Shown here piece after piece: positions 49,065 through 58,159 of a stretch of DNA of 64,000 bases. The DNA lies in the NCBI GenBank assembly GCA_945873925.1, contig CAMCES010000005.1, positions 1-64,000 on the forward strand. The letters run 5' to 3'. A program made the position numbers and the translations under genes. How positions within the stretch are numbered: position 1 is the stretch's first letter; each line of letters opens with the position of its first letter. The notes under the pieces were generated by a model. It saw nothing but the letters and a program-made list of their open reading frames with translations, ran no database searches and was not told the DNA's origin. This stretch comes from Bordetella parapertussis. Lineage in GTDB: Bacteria; Pseudomonadota; Gammaproteobacteria; Burkholderiales; Burkholderiaceae_C.

Positions 49065-50194
49065 CGCACGACAGCTAAGGTGATTTTTTTGCTGGCCTTG
49101 AAGCTGTGCAGGGTCAGGGCACCATTTTTGATGTCACCCTTTTCATCAAAGCTGATGCTGCCAGTTACCCCTTTGAATCCATTGGTTTTAGCCAAAACAG
49201 GCAGGTATTTGGCAGGGTCAGAGGAATTGGCTGTGACCATGGCATCAGCCATGATGTTCACCGCGTCATACACATAGGGCGCATAAATTTGCACATCTGT
49301 ATTAAAACGCTTTTTGTACAGGGCTTTGAAATCGGCCATGACTTTCTCTTGTGGGCCCTCAACACCTCCCGCTTCGGCACAAAAAACCTGGTTGTCACCG
49401 ATGGCGTCACCCGCCAATTTGACGATTTCAGGGGTGCAAATGCCGTCTCCACCCATGAACTTGGCGGTCAATCCCAATGACTTCATTTGCTTGACCATGG
49501 GACCTGCCACCGAATCCATGCCACCAAAGAAGATCAGGTCTGGTTTTTTGCCCTTGATCGTGGTCAAGATCGCGGTGAAGTCGGTCGCCTTGTCAGTGGT
49601 GAATTCACGGCCAACCTGCTTGGCACCGGCAGCGGCGGCGGCTTTGGCAAATTCGTCCGCCACACCTTGACCATAGGCGGTGCGGTCATCGATCACCGCA
49701 AATGTCTTGACTTGGAGGTTTTTCACCGCATAGCGCCCCAAGGTGCCGCCCAAATGCACATCATCCGCAACCACACGGAATGTGGTCTTGAAACCCTGTC
49801 GGGTGAACTTGGGGTTGGTCGACGAGGGAGAAATTTGGGGAATGCCTGCATCGCTGTAAATTTTGGAAGCAGGAATGGATGTACCGGAGTTGAGGTGCCC
49901 AATCACGCCATGGACTTTTTGGTCGACCAATTTTTGGGCAGCAGCCGTGCCTTGCTTGGGATCGGCGGCATCGTCTTCGGCGAGCAATTCAAACTTGACC
50001 TTTTTCCCGCCAATGCTCAGGCCCTTGGCATTGAGCGCCTCAATGGCCAAACGAGCACCGTTTTCATTGTCTCTGCCCATGTGGGCAATCGGTCCGCTGA
50101 TCGGGGCAACATGTCCGATTTTGACCACCTCTTGGGCCAAAATCGGGGTCATCATGGTGGCCAGCAAAGCGGCCAAGCTCAGTTGAAGTCTCAA
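49061..50194 (-). CDS. branched-chain amino acid ABC transporter substrate-binding protein
   Basis: 377-aa periplasmic type I binding protein of the LivK family. Signal peptide MRLQLSLAALLATMMTPILAQ, mature start EVVKIGHVAPISGPIAHMGR, then GVIGHLNSGTSIPASKIY and PQISPSSTNPKFTRQG. No permease or ATPase genes adjoin it, so the partner transporter must be elsewhere. Ligand (Leu/Ile/Val or related) cannot be fixed. Confidence 0.93.
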   Translation of the reverse strand: MRLQLSLAALLATMMTPILAQEVVKIGHVAPISGPIAHMGRDNENGARLAIEALNAKGLSIGGKKVKFELLAEDDAADPKQGTAAAQKLVDQKVHGVIGHLNSGTSIPASKIYSDAGIPQISPSSTNPKFTRQGFKTTFRVVADDVHLGGTLGRYAVKNLQVKTFAVIDDRTAYGQGVADEFAKAAAAAGAKQVGREFTTDKATDFTAILTTIKGKKPDLIFFGGMDSVAGPMVKQMKSLGLTAKFMGGDGICTPEIVKLAGDAIGDNQVFCAEAGGVEGPQEKVMADFKALYKKRFNTDVQIYAPYVYDAVNIMADAMVTANSSDPAKYLPVLAKTNGFKGVTGSISFDEKGDIKNGALTLHSFKASKKITLAVVR

Positions 50195-50238
50195 GTTGTT
50201 CTCCCAGTGAATAAACGGTCATCGGCGAATGATATGTT

Positions 50239-50258
50239 TGCCTTGGCACACCAAGGCA
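50239..50258 (-). repeat. perfect hairpin downstream of the holC cluster
   Basis: TGCCTTGG / CCAAGGCA with a 4-base loop, 21 nt beyond the stop of the small downstream gene of the pepA-holC group. No U run, so it is a weak or rho-assisted terminator at most. Confidence 0.45.
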
Positions 50259-50279
50259 TTTGATGGTTCAGCGCGGGCT

Positions 50280-50573
50280 TCAGTCACCTTGCACGGTTCG
50301 TGTTTTGCTGTCTGCAGCCAGGTGTTCGCGCATGACTTCATCTACCGCGTTTCGCATCAACTCGGGCATGATTTGTGCCAAGCGCATTTGCACCTTGTCA
50401 ATCACTTGGTCAGCCAGGGCTTCTGGGTCAGGCCCCAGCAAGCCTGGCTGGCTGCTTGGACTGTCCGTTTTGGGCAAAGCCCAAGGCAGTATAGCCGGAC
50501 GCAAACTGCCATTGATCTGCACCACTTCGGTCAGCATGGGCACGGGTAATGGGGGCATGGGGGACTTGGTCAC
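50280..50573 (-). CDS. hypothetical protein downstream of holC
   Basis: 97 aa, not recognised with confidence. The first half is proline-rich (LRPAILPWALPKTD), the second half a charged helix (EALADQVIDKVQMRLAQIM) ending in a polar tail. Its ATG overlaps the holC stop by 4 bp (ATGA), so it is translated with holC. A short uncharacterised gene after holC is common in Burkholderiales. Confidence 0.7.
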   Translation of the reverse strand: MTKSPMPPLPVPMLTEVVQINGSLRPAILPWALPKTDSPSSQPGLLGPDPEALADQVIDKVQMRLAQIMPELMRNAVDEVMREHLAADSKTRTVQGD

Positions 50574-51022
50574 AGGCTGGCCTTGAGACTTAAATCATGG
50601 CGGACCAAGGGGTAACCTCGGTCGGCGTAATGCTTCCAACGTGAACGCGCCTGCAGTCTGTCTTGATCATCTTGGGTGACCACTTCAATGAGCTTCTCGA
50701 AAGATTCAAAGCCCTGTACCAAATCAGCGCCCAAATTCAGCAACACATGGTGATGAGGCAAATCGAGGGGCAAGCGGTCGCTGGGCAGTAAAACAACCGG
50801 TGAATTTTTCAACACCCCAGGCAGGGTGTCGGCCATGCAATGGGCTATGAAGGATGTCGCAGAAAAGCGCCACAAAGCCGTGTCCAGCGCATGGATCAGT
50901 TCGTGGGGCCCGACCACCACCACCTTGGCAGACGCATTCAGAGCTTTGCGCAGCAAGCGGCATGCGTAATTGATCTTTTCAGTGGCATTGAAATGGAAGG
51001 CAACCTCGGTCATGTCCGCCAT
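50570..51022 (-). CDS. holC: DNA polymerase III chi subunit
   Basis: 150-aa clamp-loader accessory protein that connects polymerase III to SSB. It shows VAFHFNATEKINYACRLLRKA and the conserved LALxxxP-type DRLPLDLPHHHVLLNLG region. It follows pepA by 4 bp; the pepA-holC pairing is common and supports the call. Confidence 0.88.
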   Translation of the reverse strand: MADMTEVAFHFNATEKINYACRLLRKALNASAKVVVVGPHELIHALDTALWRFSATSFIAHCMADTLPGVLKNSPVVLLPSDRLPLDLPHHHVLLNLGADLVQGFESFEKLIEVVTQDDQDRLQARSRWKHYADRGYPLVRHDLSLKASL

Positions 51023-51026
51023 CTGC

Positions 51027-52523
51027 TTATGTGCGCTTGCGAGTGGTTTTGTTGCCGGCCGAGGCTTGCTTGGCTGGGACGGCTTGAAGCATGTCGGCGG
51101 CAGTCAAGAAAGCCAGCAGGGAAGGCACAGGGCGACCTGTCGCGCCTTTGGCCGCGCCACTCCTCCAAGCCGATCCCGCGATGTCCAAGTGCGCCCATGG
51201 ATAGTCGTTGGCAAAGCGCTGCAAAAATTTGGCAGCAGTGACCGAGCCTGCACTGCGGTCGGCCACGTTGGCCACGTCGGCAAAGTTGGACTTCAGGCCA
51301 TCGGCATATTCATCATCTAAGGGCATGCGCCAGTTCAGGTCCAAGGTTTTGTCGCCAGCGGCCAGCAGTTGCGTCGCCAATGTTTCGTCGGTAGCGTACA
51401 AGCCGCTGCGCAGATGACCCAATGCAATCACACACGCGCCAGTGAGGGTGGCGATGTCAATGACCGCGCGGGGTTTGAAACGCTTGGCATAGGTCAGGGC
51501 ATCACAAAGGATGAGCCGCCCCTCGGCATCGGTGTTGAGGATCTCGATGGTTTGACCGCTCATGCTGGTCACCACGTCGCCGGGTTTGAGCGCTTTGCCA
51601 CCGGGCATGTTTTCACAGGCGGGAATCAGGCCAACCACATTGATGGCTGGTTTGAGCAGGGCCAGTGCTTCAAAAGTACCCAGCACGCTGGCAGCGCCGC
51701 ACATGTCGAATTTCATCTCGTCCATGCCAGGCCCTGGTTTGAGTGAAATGCCACCGGTGTCAAAGGTGATGCCCTTGCCCACCAAAACGACCGGGGCTTG
51801 GGAGGCGGCTGCGCCTTTGTAGTTCAACACGATGAAACGCAATGGCTCGGCAGAAGCTTGGGCCACAGCCGAAAAGGAACCCATGCCCAAGCGGGTGACT
51901 TCTTTGGGGCCCAACACTTGGCAAGTCACGCGGGCGTGCTTGGCCAGCTTTTTGGCGGCTTGTGCCAGGTGTTCTGGCGTGGCGTGGTTGGCAGGACGGT
52001 TGCCCCATTCCCGTGCAAGCGCAACACCCGCGACTTGGGCCTGCGCCACAGCAAATGCGGGTTTGGCCTGGGTGGCTTGTGGCACACCGATCACCAGTTT
52101 GGCGACCATAGAAGGTTTGGCGCTGGGTTTGGTGGCCGTGTAGACATAGTTGGCGTCATCTGCGGCTTGGGCAGCGATAGCCAAATGAGGAATCTGTGAG
52201 GCTTGCAGGCACAAAGTGATTTGCTGCGCCTTGCTTTTCTTGAGGGCGTTGACAGCTGCAATAACCGCTTGGCGGACATCCTGGGGGCGACCATCGCCGA
52301 CGCCGACCAACACCAGCCGCAAGGCGGACAAACCTGGGGGCTTCCACCACAACATGCATTGACCGGATGCTGCGGAGAAATCACCCGATTTTTCGGCTTG
52401 GGCCAGCATGTTGGCAATCAAGCCGGTTTCTGGGCTGGTTGCCTTGGCCACCATCACCACCAAGGCATCGGTTTTGACTGATGCCGCCTGCGACCAAGAG
52501 AGGGAACGAAGTTCCAAGTTCAT
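51027..52523 (-). CDS. pepA: leucyl aminopeptidase (M17)
   Basis: Hexameric two-zinc exopeptidase. 498 aa. The N-terminal macro-like domain is followed by the catalytic domain with VGKGITFDTGGISLKPG (active-site Lys and Asp) and the signature NTDAEGRLILCDAL. A short basic C-terminal tail ends KTTRKRT. Only 24 bp separate its start from the divergent lptF start, so the promoters must overlap the genes. Confidence 0.96.
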   Translation of the reverse strand: MNLELRSLSWSQAASVKTDALVVMVAKATSPETGLIANMLAQAEKSGDFSAASGQCMLWWKPPGLSALRLVLVGVGDGRPQDVRQAVIAAVNALKKSKAQQITLCLQASQIPHLAIAAQAADDANYVYTATKPSAKPSMVAKLVIGVPQATQAKPAFAVAQAQVAGVALAREWGNRPANHATPEHLAQAAKKLAKHARVTCQVLGPKEVTRLGMGSFSAVAQASAEPLRFIVLNYKGAAASQAPVVLVGKGITFDTGGISLKPGPGMDEMKFDMCGAASVLGTFEALALLKPAINVVGLIPACENMPGGKALKPGDVVTSMSGQTIEILNTDAEGRLILCDALTYAKRFKPRAVIDIATLTGACVIALGHLRSGLYATDETLATQLLAAGDKTLDLNWRMPLDDEYADGLKSNFADVANVADRSAGSVTAAKFLQRFANDYPWAHLDIAGSAWRSGAAKGATGRPVPSLLAFLTAADMLQAVPAKQASAGNKTTRKRT

Positions 52524-52547
52524 AATTGACCTTTTAAACAGTTTTGT

Positions 52548-53654
52548 ATGTTATTCCATTCCTCCTTCCGCAACGAGCTGGGGCGCTATTTTTGGGCAAC
52601 CCTGGTGGTTTTGGTGACCATCGTGATGACGGTCATGCTGATCCGCACGCTGGGTCAAGCCTCTGGCGGCAAGGTCGACCCCCAAGAAGTCAGCTTGGTA
52701 TTGGCTTTCACGATGCTGGCAAATGTGCATTCGCTCTTGACCATGAGCCTGTTCATCGCCACGGTGGCCACCATGTCGCGCATGTACACAGACAGCGAAA
52801 TGGTGATCTGGCAGTCCAGTGGCCAAAGCACGACCCGATTGCTGCGCCCTGCCCTGCGATTTGCCTGGCCTTGGCTGCTGACCATCCTGGGATTGGCCCT
52901 GTGCGCTTGGCCTTGGTCGAATTCGCAAATCTTGGAGATGCGAGAGCGCTATGAAAACCGCGGCGACCTCGAGCGCATCAAATCGGGAGAGTTTCAAGAG
53001 TCCGCCAACGGCAAGCGGGTGTTTTTCATCGACAAAAACAGCCAATCGGAAAAGCAAGGTAGCCGGGTTTTCATTTTTTCGCAAGACCAAGACAGCCAGT
53101 CGATCGTCACATCTGAAACCGGCTTCATTGACACCCGCGAGGGTGAACGGTTTTTGGTGCTCAACCAGGGACAACGCGTCGATATCAATCCGGGTAAAGA
53201 CGAAATCAAGGTGATTGCTTTCGAGTCACACAGCTCAAGGGTGGAGTCCACCCCGGTTACAGCCAGCGAGGTTGAAGCTCAAGCCACCCAACCCTGGTAC
53301 CTGTGGCGCAACCCCACGCCGGTCAACTTGAGCGAGTTGACCTGGCGCATTGGCTTGGGTTTGGCTTCGTTCAATTTGCTTTTGTTGGCCATTGCGATCC
53401 CCTTCATCAACACCCGCACAGGCCGCTCGGGCTCGCTGATCATGGCGATGATCACCTTCTTCATCTACTACAACCTGGTCAACCTCAGCCGCACTTGGGT
53501 TGCCTCTGGCCTATACACCATGGGCCCCCTCTTGCTGGGCATGCATCTGCCAGTCTTTTTGCTGGCGGTGTTGGTCTTGTACTGGCGTCAGCAACCGTCC
53601 TTGTTCAGACGCGCACGCAAAGTCGGTCAACCGTCACTGAGCGGGCAGGCATGA
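52548..53654 (+). CDS. lptF: LPS export permease LptF
   Basis: 368-aa inner-membrane subunit of the LptB2FG exporter that extracts LPS for the Lpt bridge. TM helices flank a periplasmic beta-jellyroll (~110-270). Family segments include LAFTMLANVHSLLTMSLF and SEMVIWQSSGQS. Overlaps lptG by ATGA. Divergent from pepA, the usual arrangement. Confidence 0.94.
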   Translation: MLFHSSFRNELGRYFWATLVVLVTIVMTVMLIRTLGQASGGKVDPQEVSLVLAFTMLANVHSLLTMSLFIATVATMSRMYTDSEMVIWQSSGQSTTRLLRPALRFAWPWLLTILGLALCAWPWSNSQILEMRERYENRGDLERIKSGEFQESANGKRVFFIDKNSQSEKQGSRVFIFSQDQDSQSIVTSETGFIDTREGERFLVLNQGQRVDINPGKDEIKVIAFESHSSRVESTPVTASEVEAQATQPWYLWRNPTPVNLSELTWRIGLGLASFNLLLLAIAIPFINTRTGRSGSLIMAMITFFIYYNLVNLSRTWVASGLYTMGPLLLGMHLPVFLLAVLVLYWRQQPSLFRRARKVGQPSLSGQA

Positions 53655-54766
53655 AAACCATTCGACGACTGATTTATGGCGAAGTTCTGGCCAAAGTGGT
53701 TTTTGCCACCCTGGGTTTCATCGGGCTGTTCTTTTTCTTTGACCTGGTGGATGAACTCAAGTGGATTGGCAAAGGCCCGGAAAACGCCTATGACTTGCGG
53801 CATGCGCTGGCCTATGTGCTGCTCTTGGTGCCGGGCCATGCCTACGAGCTCATGCCCATCACCGTCTTGATAGGCTCGATTTTTGTGATGGCGCGCTTTG
53901 CGCAAAGTTCAGAGTTCACGATATTGCGCACCAGTGGCCTGGGCCCTTACCGGGCGCTGTTCACCTTGCTTGGGCTGGGCTTGGTGTTCGTGGTGTTCAC
54001 GTTTGCATTGGGCGACTATGTGTCGCCTGCGGCCAGCCGACAGGCGCAACTGCTCAAGGCGCGTTACCTGGGTGTCGCCAGCAGCCAAGGGGTCACTGGT
54101 GCCTGGCTCAAGGAAAGCCGCGGCCAAAACGCCAGCGTGGTCAATGTGGCTGCCATGGATGCGGATGGTCAACTCGTCGGCATCCGGATTTTCGAGTTCG
54201 ATGACAAAGGCAAGCTCACTTCCCTGATCTGCGCAGGTCTGGGCCAATTCGAGCCCGACGGTGGAGGCTGGTTGCTGCGAAACCTGGAGCGAGACCAGTT
54301 TCAAAGCACCATGGACAACGGACGCCCCCAAATTCGCCGTGAAAAGCTGTCCCAATGGCGCTGGGACAATGCCTTGACCGAGGACATGCTCTCAGTGGCT
54401 TTGCTCAAGCCCGAGCGCATGGCCACACTGGAGTTGTTCAATTACATCCAACACCTGCGCGCCAACGGTCAAGCCTCACAGCGCTTTGAAATTGATTTCT
54501 GGAAAAAAGTCTTTTACCCCTTGAGCTGTTTGGTGATGGTGATCTTGGCCCTGCCCTTTGCCTACTTGCAGTTGCGCAGCACACCCATGACCAGCATGGT
54601 GTTTTTAGGCGTCTTGCTGGGCATCAGCTTTTTCCTGATCAACAACCTGTTTGGCTTCATTGGCAACCTCAACGCCTGGTCGCCATGGCTGGCTGCCGCG
54701 ACACCCGGCATGGTGTACATGGCGGGTTCATTGCTGGCCTTTGGCTGGCTGGTTGTCAGGCACTGA
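53651..54766 (+). CDS. lptG: LPS export permease LptG
   Basis: 371 aa, partner of LptF. It starts MKTIRRLIYGEVLAKVVF and contains SSEFTILRTSGLGPYRALF and a C-terminal helix group with LGISFFLINNLFGFIG. ATG 53651 overlaps the lptF stop; a longer open frame upstream is only an lptF shadow. Confidence 0.95.
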   Translation: MKTIRRLIYGEVLAKVVFATLGFIGLFFFFDLVDELKWIGKGPENAYDLRHALAYVLLLVPGHAYELMPITVLIGSIFVMARFAQSSEFTILRTSGLGPYRALFTLLGLGLVFVVFTFALGDYVSPAASRQAQLLKARYLGVASSQGVTGAWLKESRGQNASVVNVAAMDADGQLVGIRIFEFDDKGKLTSLICAGLGQFEPDGGGWLLRNLERDQFQSTMDNGRPQIRREKLSQWRWDNALTEDMLSVALLKPERMATLELFNYIQHLRANGQASQRFEIDFWKKVFYPLSCLVMVILALPFAYLQLRSTPMTSMVFLGVLLGISFFLINNLFGFIGNLNAWSPWLAAATPGMVYMAGSLLAFGWLVVRH

Positions 54767-54776
54767 ACAGAAAGTC

Positions 54777-55151
54777 ATGAAGATGAAAGCCATTGTGTTG
54801 TTTGCCCATGGATCCCGCGACCCGTTATGGCACCGCCCGATGCAAGCCGTGGCCGAGCAAGTCGCCGGGATGCAGCCTGGGGTGAAGGTGGTGTGCGCTT
54901 ACCTCGAACTCAGCAGCCCCAGCCTCGAGCGCGCTGTGGAAGACTTGGTGAGCCAAGGCTTCACCCATCTGCGCTTGGTTCCGATGTTCCTGGGCGTGGG
55001 CAAGCATGTACGAGAGGACTTACCCAGCATGCTCGACGCATTGGTTCAGCGCTTTCCCACGTTGACGCTGGAGCCAGTACCTGCCGTGGGCGAGCGTCCT
55101 GCCTTGTTGACGCTGTTGGCGCAGATCGCGCTGGAGGACTGGCAGGCCTAA
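54777..55151 (+). CDS. cbiX: short CbiX/SirB-type chelatase
   Basis: 124 aa, a single chelatase domain with MKAIVLFAHGSRDPLWHRP (metal/tetrapyrrole His) and FTHLRLVPMFLGVGKHVRED (second His). Such half-size chelatases insert cobalt or iron into (siro)tetrapyrroles and act as dimers. Next to cysB, so a role in siroheme for sulfite reductase is plausible. Confidence 0.85.
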   Translation: MKMKAIVLFAHGSRDPLWHRPMQAVAEQVAGMQPGVKVVCAYLELSSPSLERAVEDLVSQGFTHLRLVPMFLGVGKHVREDLPSMLDALVQRFPTLTLEPVPAVGERPALLTLLAQIALEDWQA

Positions 55152-55202
55152 CCAACCCCAGGCAAAAGGCATAATAAAGGGCTTTCTTATATGAAATAAA
55201 CC

Positions 55203-56123
55203 ATGAACCTTCATCAATTTCGTTTTGTGCAAGAGGCTGTGCGCCGCAACCTCAACCTGACCGAAGTGGCCAAAGTGCTGCACACCTCGCAACCCGGGGT
55301 GTCCAAGGCGATATTGGAATTGGAAAGCGAACTGGGCATTGAGATTTTTGGTCGCCATGGCAAGCGCTTGAAGCGGGTCACCGAGCCCGGCCAGCATGTG
55401 CTCAAAAGCATTGAAATCATCCTGCGCGAAGTCAGCAACTTGAAGCGCATCGGCGAGCAGTACAGCAGCCAAGACAGTGGCACCTTGTCGATCGCCACCA
55501 CCCACACCCAAGCGCGTTACGTGCTGCCCGTGCCTGTGGCGCAACTGCGCAGCGCCTACCCCAGCGTGAACATCCGTCTGCACCAGGGCGCACCCGACCA
55601 GGTGGCCCGCATGGTGTTGGATGAAACCGCTGAAATCGGCATTGCCACCGAAAGCTTGTCCGATTACCCCGAACTGATCACCCTGCCCTGCTATGAATGG
55701 CAACATGTGTTGGTCCTGCCCGCCGACCACCCGCTGGCCAAGGTGCCGCAACTCGAATTGGCTGACCTGGCCAATGAACCCATCATCACCTACCACCCCT
55801 CGTTCACCGGCCGCACCCGCATCGACAAGGCGTTTGCAGCGGCGCACTTGACGCCGCGCATCGCCTTGGAAGCGATCGACTCAGACGTGATCAAGACCTA
55901 TGTACGGCTGGGCCTGGGCGTGGGCATCGTGGCTGAAATGGCGGTGCGTGACATCACCGACACCGACTTGGTGGTGCGCCCGGCTGGGCGCCTGTTTGGA
56001 CACAACCTAGCGCGGATTGCCTTCAAACGGCATGCCTACCTCAGGCAGTTTGTGTTTGAGTTTGCGCAATTACTCAATCCCGAATTGAATGCGCAAGACA
56101 CGGCGACAGCGGTGGCCAGGTGA
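55203..56123 (+). CDS. cysB: CysB-type LysR transcriptional regulator
   Basis: 306 aa. N-terminal winged helix MNLHQFRFVQEAVRRNLNLT with LHTSQPGVSKAILELE, then a periplasmic-binding-like effector domain with TTHTQARYVLP (sulfate / O-acetylserine pocket). CysB activates sulfate uptake and cysteine synthesis. Cbl is the close alternative. Neighbouring cbiX fits sulfur metabolism. TTCTTATATGAA, an imperfect palindrome, lies just upstream (55184-55195) and may be autoregulatory. Confidence 0.92.
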   Translation: MNLHQFRFVQEAVRRNLNLTEVAKVLHTSQPGVSKAILELESELGIEIFGRHGKRLKRVTEPGQHVLKSIEIILREVSNLKRIGEQYSSQDSGTLSIATTHTQARYVLPVPVAQLRSAYPSVNIRLHQGAPDQVARMVLDETAEIGIATESLSDYPELITLPCYEWQHVLVLPADHPLAKVPQLELADLANEPIITYHPSFTGRTRIDKAFAAAHLTPRIALEAIDSDVIKTYVRLGLGVGIVAEMAVRDITDTDLVVRPAGRLFGHNLARIAFKRHAYLRQFVFEFAQLLNPELNAQDTATAVAR

Positions 56124-56158
56124 GAGGCGTCACCCCAGCCCACAGACCTTTCAAGCAC

Positions 56159-57031
56159 ATGCTGCGCTTTGCTGCCAACCTCTCCATGCTCTACCCGGAA
56201 CTGCCTTTTTTGGAGCGCTTCCAAGCTGCAGCCTTGGATGGCTTCACCGCGGTGGAATTCATGTTTGGCTATGACTTCCCCGCCCAAGACATCGCCCGTG
56301 CCGCCGAAGACGCCGGTGTTCGGGTGGTGTTGTTCAACGCCCCACCCGGTGGGCAAGACAGCAGCAGCGTTGCTCAGGCTTGGGGTCAGGGTTCACGTGG
56401 CACGGCTTGTTTGCCGGGCCGGGAGGCCGAGTTTCAAAACGGCGTTTTACTGGCCTTGTCGTATGCCCAAACCATTGGCTGCCCGAGTGTGCATGTCTTG
56501 GCTGGGGTGATGCCACCCGAGCACCAAGCGGCCTCGGCGCTGCCACTGGCCTTGCAAACCAGCCACGCCTACGCCGCCACGGACAGCGCCTGGCGGGACA
56601 AATACCTGAGCAACCTGCGTTGGGCCGCCGAGCAAGCGGCAGCGGCCAGCACAACCATCCTGATCGAGCCGATCAATGGCCGCGACATTCCGCATTATTT
56701 TTTGAACCGCCAAGCAGACGCCCATGCCATCGTGCAAGCCATCGGGCTTGACCACTTGAAGGTGCAGTTTGACCTCTACCACTGCCAGATCGTGGAGGGT
56801 GATCTGCTCAACCAATTACGCCACTGGCTGCCCACGGGGCGGGTGGGTCATTTGCAAATCGCTGGCGTGCCACTTCGCCACGAGCCTGACCAGAGCGAAT
56901 TGCACTACCCCACGGTATTCGACACCTTGCGCGAACTGCAATGGACCGGATGGATTGGCTGCGAGTACCGCCCGGTGCGCGGCGCGTTGGCCGGTGGCAC
57001 CACCGCTGGTTTGGCTTGGATGCCTTCATGA
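56159..57031 (+). CDS. hyi: hydroxypyruvate isomerase family protein (Hyi/OtnI)
   Basis: 290-aa TIM-barrel isomerase. MLRFAANLSMLYPELPFLER is the conserved start, followed by FTAVEFMFGYDFP, GCPSVHVLAG, the catalytic IEPINGRDIPHYFLN and VQFDLYHCQIVEGDL. It converts hydroxypyruvate and tartronate semialdehyde, or 2-oxotetronates in OtnI. A GTG at 56120 overlapping the cysB stop is an alternative start. Its stop overlaps the truncated trhO gene. Confidence 0.87.
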   Translation: MLRFAANLSMLYPELPFLERFQAAALDGFTAVEFMFGYDFPAQDIARAAEDAGVRVVLFNAPPGGQDSSSVAQAWGQGSRGTACLPGREAEFQNGVLLALSYAQTIGCPSVHVLAGVMPPEHQAASALPLALQTSHAYAATDSAWRDKYLSNLRWAAEQAAAASTTILIEPINGRDIPHYFLNRQADAHAIVQAIGLDHLKVQFDLYHCQIVEGDLLNQLRHWLPTGRVGHLQIAGVPLRHEPDQSELHYPTVFDTLRELQWTGWIGCEYRPVRGALAGGTTAGLAWMPS

Positions 57032-57525
57032 GCGGCTTGCCGGTGCTGAACATCTCGGTCTATCTGTTCACGCAGATCGACGACACCCATGGCCTGCAGC
57101 AGGTGTGTTTGGCGCAAGCCCAGGCTCGCCGATTGAAAGGCACGGTGCTGATTGCCGAAGAAGGGATCAACCTGTTTTTGGCAGGCGAACCTGCGGAAGT
57201 GCGCAGCTGGGTCACCTGGCTGCGATGGGGTCCACGTTTTGCCAGGCTCGTACCCAAAGACAGTTGGTCGGCCAAGCAGCCTTTCAAGAAACTGCTGGTG
57301 AAGGTGAAAAACGAAATCATCCGCATGAACCACCCCACCATCCAGCCGCAGCATGGCCGCGCACCTGCCGTGCCACCGGCCACGCTGAAACGCTGGCTGG
57401 ACCTGGGCCATGACGTGAAAGCGCCATGCTTGGGCGGTAGGCCTAGTTGCCGTCGTTCAGCACTTCCAGCACATCCGAGCGGAATTCGCGGTTATACAAA
57501 ATGCCCACGATCAACACCGTGGTGA
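57028..57525 (+). pseudogene. trhO: trhO (tRNA U34 hydroxylase), truncated
   Basis: 165-codon frame whose first ~130 residues match the N-terminal part of TrhO/YceA rhodanese-domain proteins: VLIAEEGINLFLAGEPAEV and KVKNEIIRMNHPTIQPQ. Homology stops after LKRWLDLGHD, exactly where the rhodanese domain with its catalytic Cys (VxLDTRN ... CTGGIRCE) should start. The rest reads antisense through the 3' end of the DUF599 gene. A full protein would be ~280-310 aa. The ATG overlaps the hyi stop. Probably non-functional. Confidence 0.8.
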
Positions 57526-58144
57526 CCACAAAAGCCATGGGCGAGAAAAACCAGCCCATCACGGCAAACGCAAAATAGTAGGCACGCAAGCCGTCGTTGA
57601 AGGTTTCAGCAGCCAAGCCGGTCATGGCCGCCACACGCTCGGCATAGTCCATTTGCTCTTGCGGGTGCGCGATGAAATGCTCGTGGGACGGCAACGCGCC
57701 AATCATCAAAGACACAAAGGTGTATTGCCGCATCGACCATGAAAAGCGGAAAAACGCATACACAAAAATCGAGATCAGCACCAAGATTTTGAACTCGAAC
57801 ACCAAGATGGGCGTGGCCTGCGAGAACGGGATTTCGCGCACAAACTCGGCGGCCTTGTCGGTGGTGCCCATGAGGGCAAGCAAACCACCCATGATCAGGA
57901 TGGTGGTGCTGGAGAAAAACGCGGGGGTGTTGGACAGGGTCTGGGTGATGATGCCGTCAAGGACACGCGGGTCCCGGGTGAGGGACACCTGGATCCAGCG
58001 CAGGCGAAACCGGTTGGTAGCTGCCAAGATGGACGGGCGTTTGAGCGACCAGCGGGTGGCGAACTGGGCGTAGCCAATCCAAGCCGCCATGAAAAACAGC
58101 AGCACCAGCCAATCGGCCCAGGGCAAGAGGCTTAGGATTTTCAT
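57443..58144 (-). CDS. DUF599 family membrane protein
   Basis: 233 aa with about five TM helices: WADWLVLLFFMAAWIGYAQF at the start, MGGLLALMGTTDKA and WSMRQYTFVSLMIGALP in the middle. The family is widespread in proteobacteria and uncharacterised. Its 3' end overlaps the out-of-homology tail of the truncated trhO gene, which suggests that the deletion brought it there. It follows the flavoprotein gene by 15 bp on the same strand. Confidence 0.82.
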   Translation of the reverse strand: MKILSLLPWADWLVLLFFMAAWIGYAQFATRWSLKRPSILAATNRFRLRWIQVSLTRDPRVLDGIITQTLSNTPAFFSSTTILIMGGLLALMGTTDKAAEFVREIPFSQATPILVFEFKILVLISIFVYAFFRFSWSMRQYTFVSLMIGALPSHEHFIAHPQEQMDYAERVAAMTGLAAETFNDGLRAYYFAFAVMGWFFSPMAFVVTTVLIVGILYNREFRSDVLEVLNDGN

Positions 58145-58159
58145 ACAGGCATATCAGTT

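Noticed and set aside
56120..56158. GTG start for hyi overlapping the cysB stop
   Set aside because: Coupling is possible, but the family N-terminus (MxRFAANLS) begins at ATG 56159; kept as an alternative.
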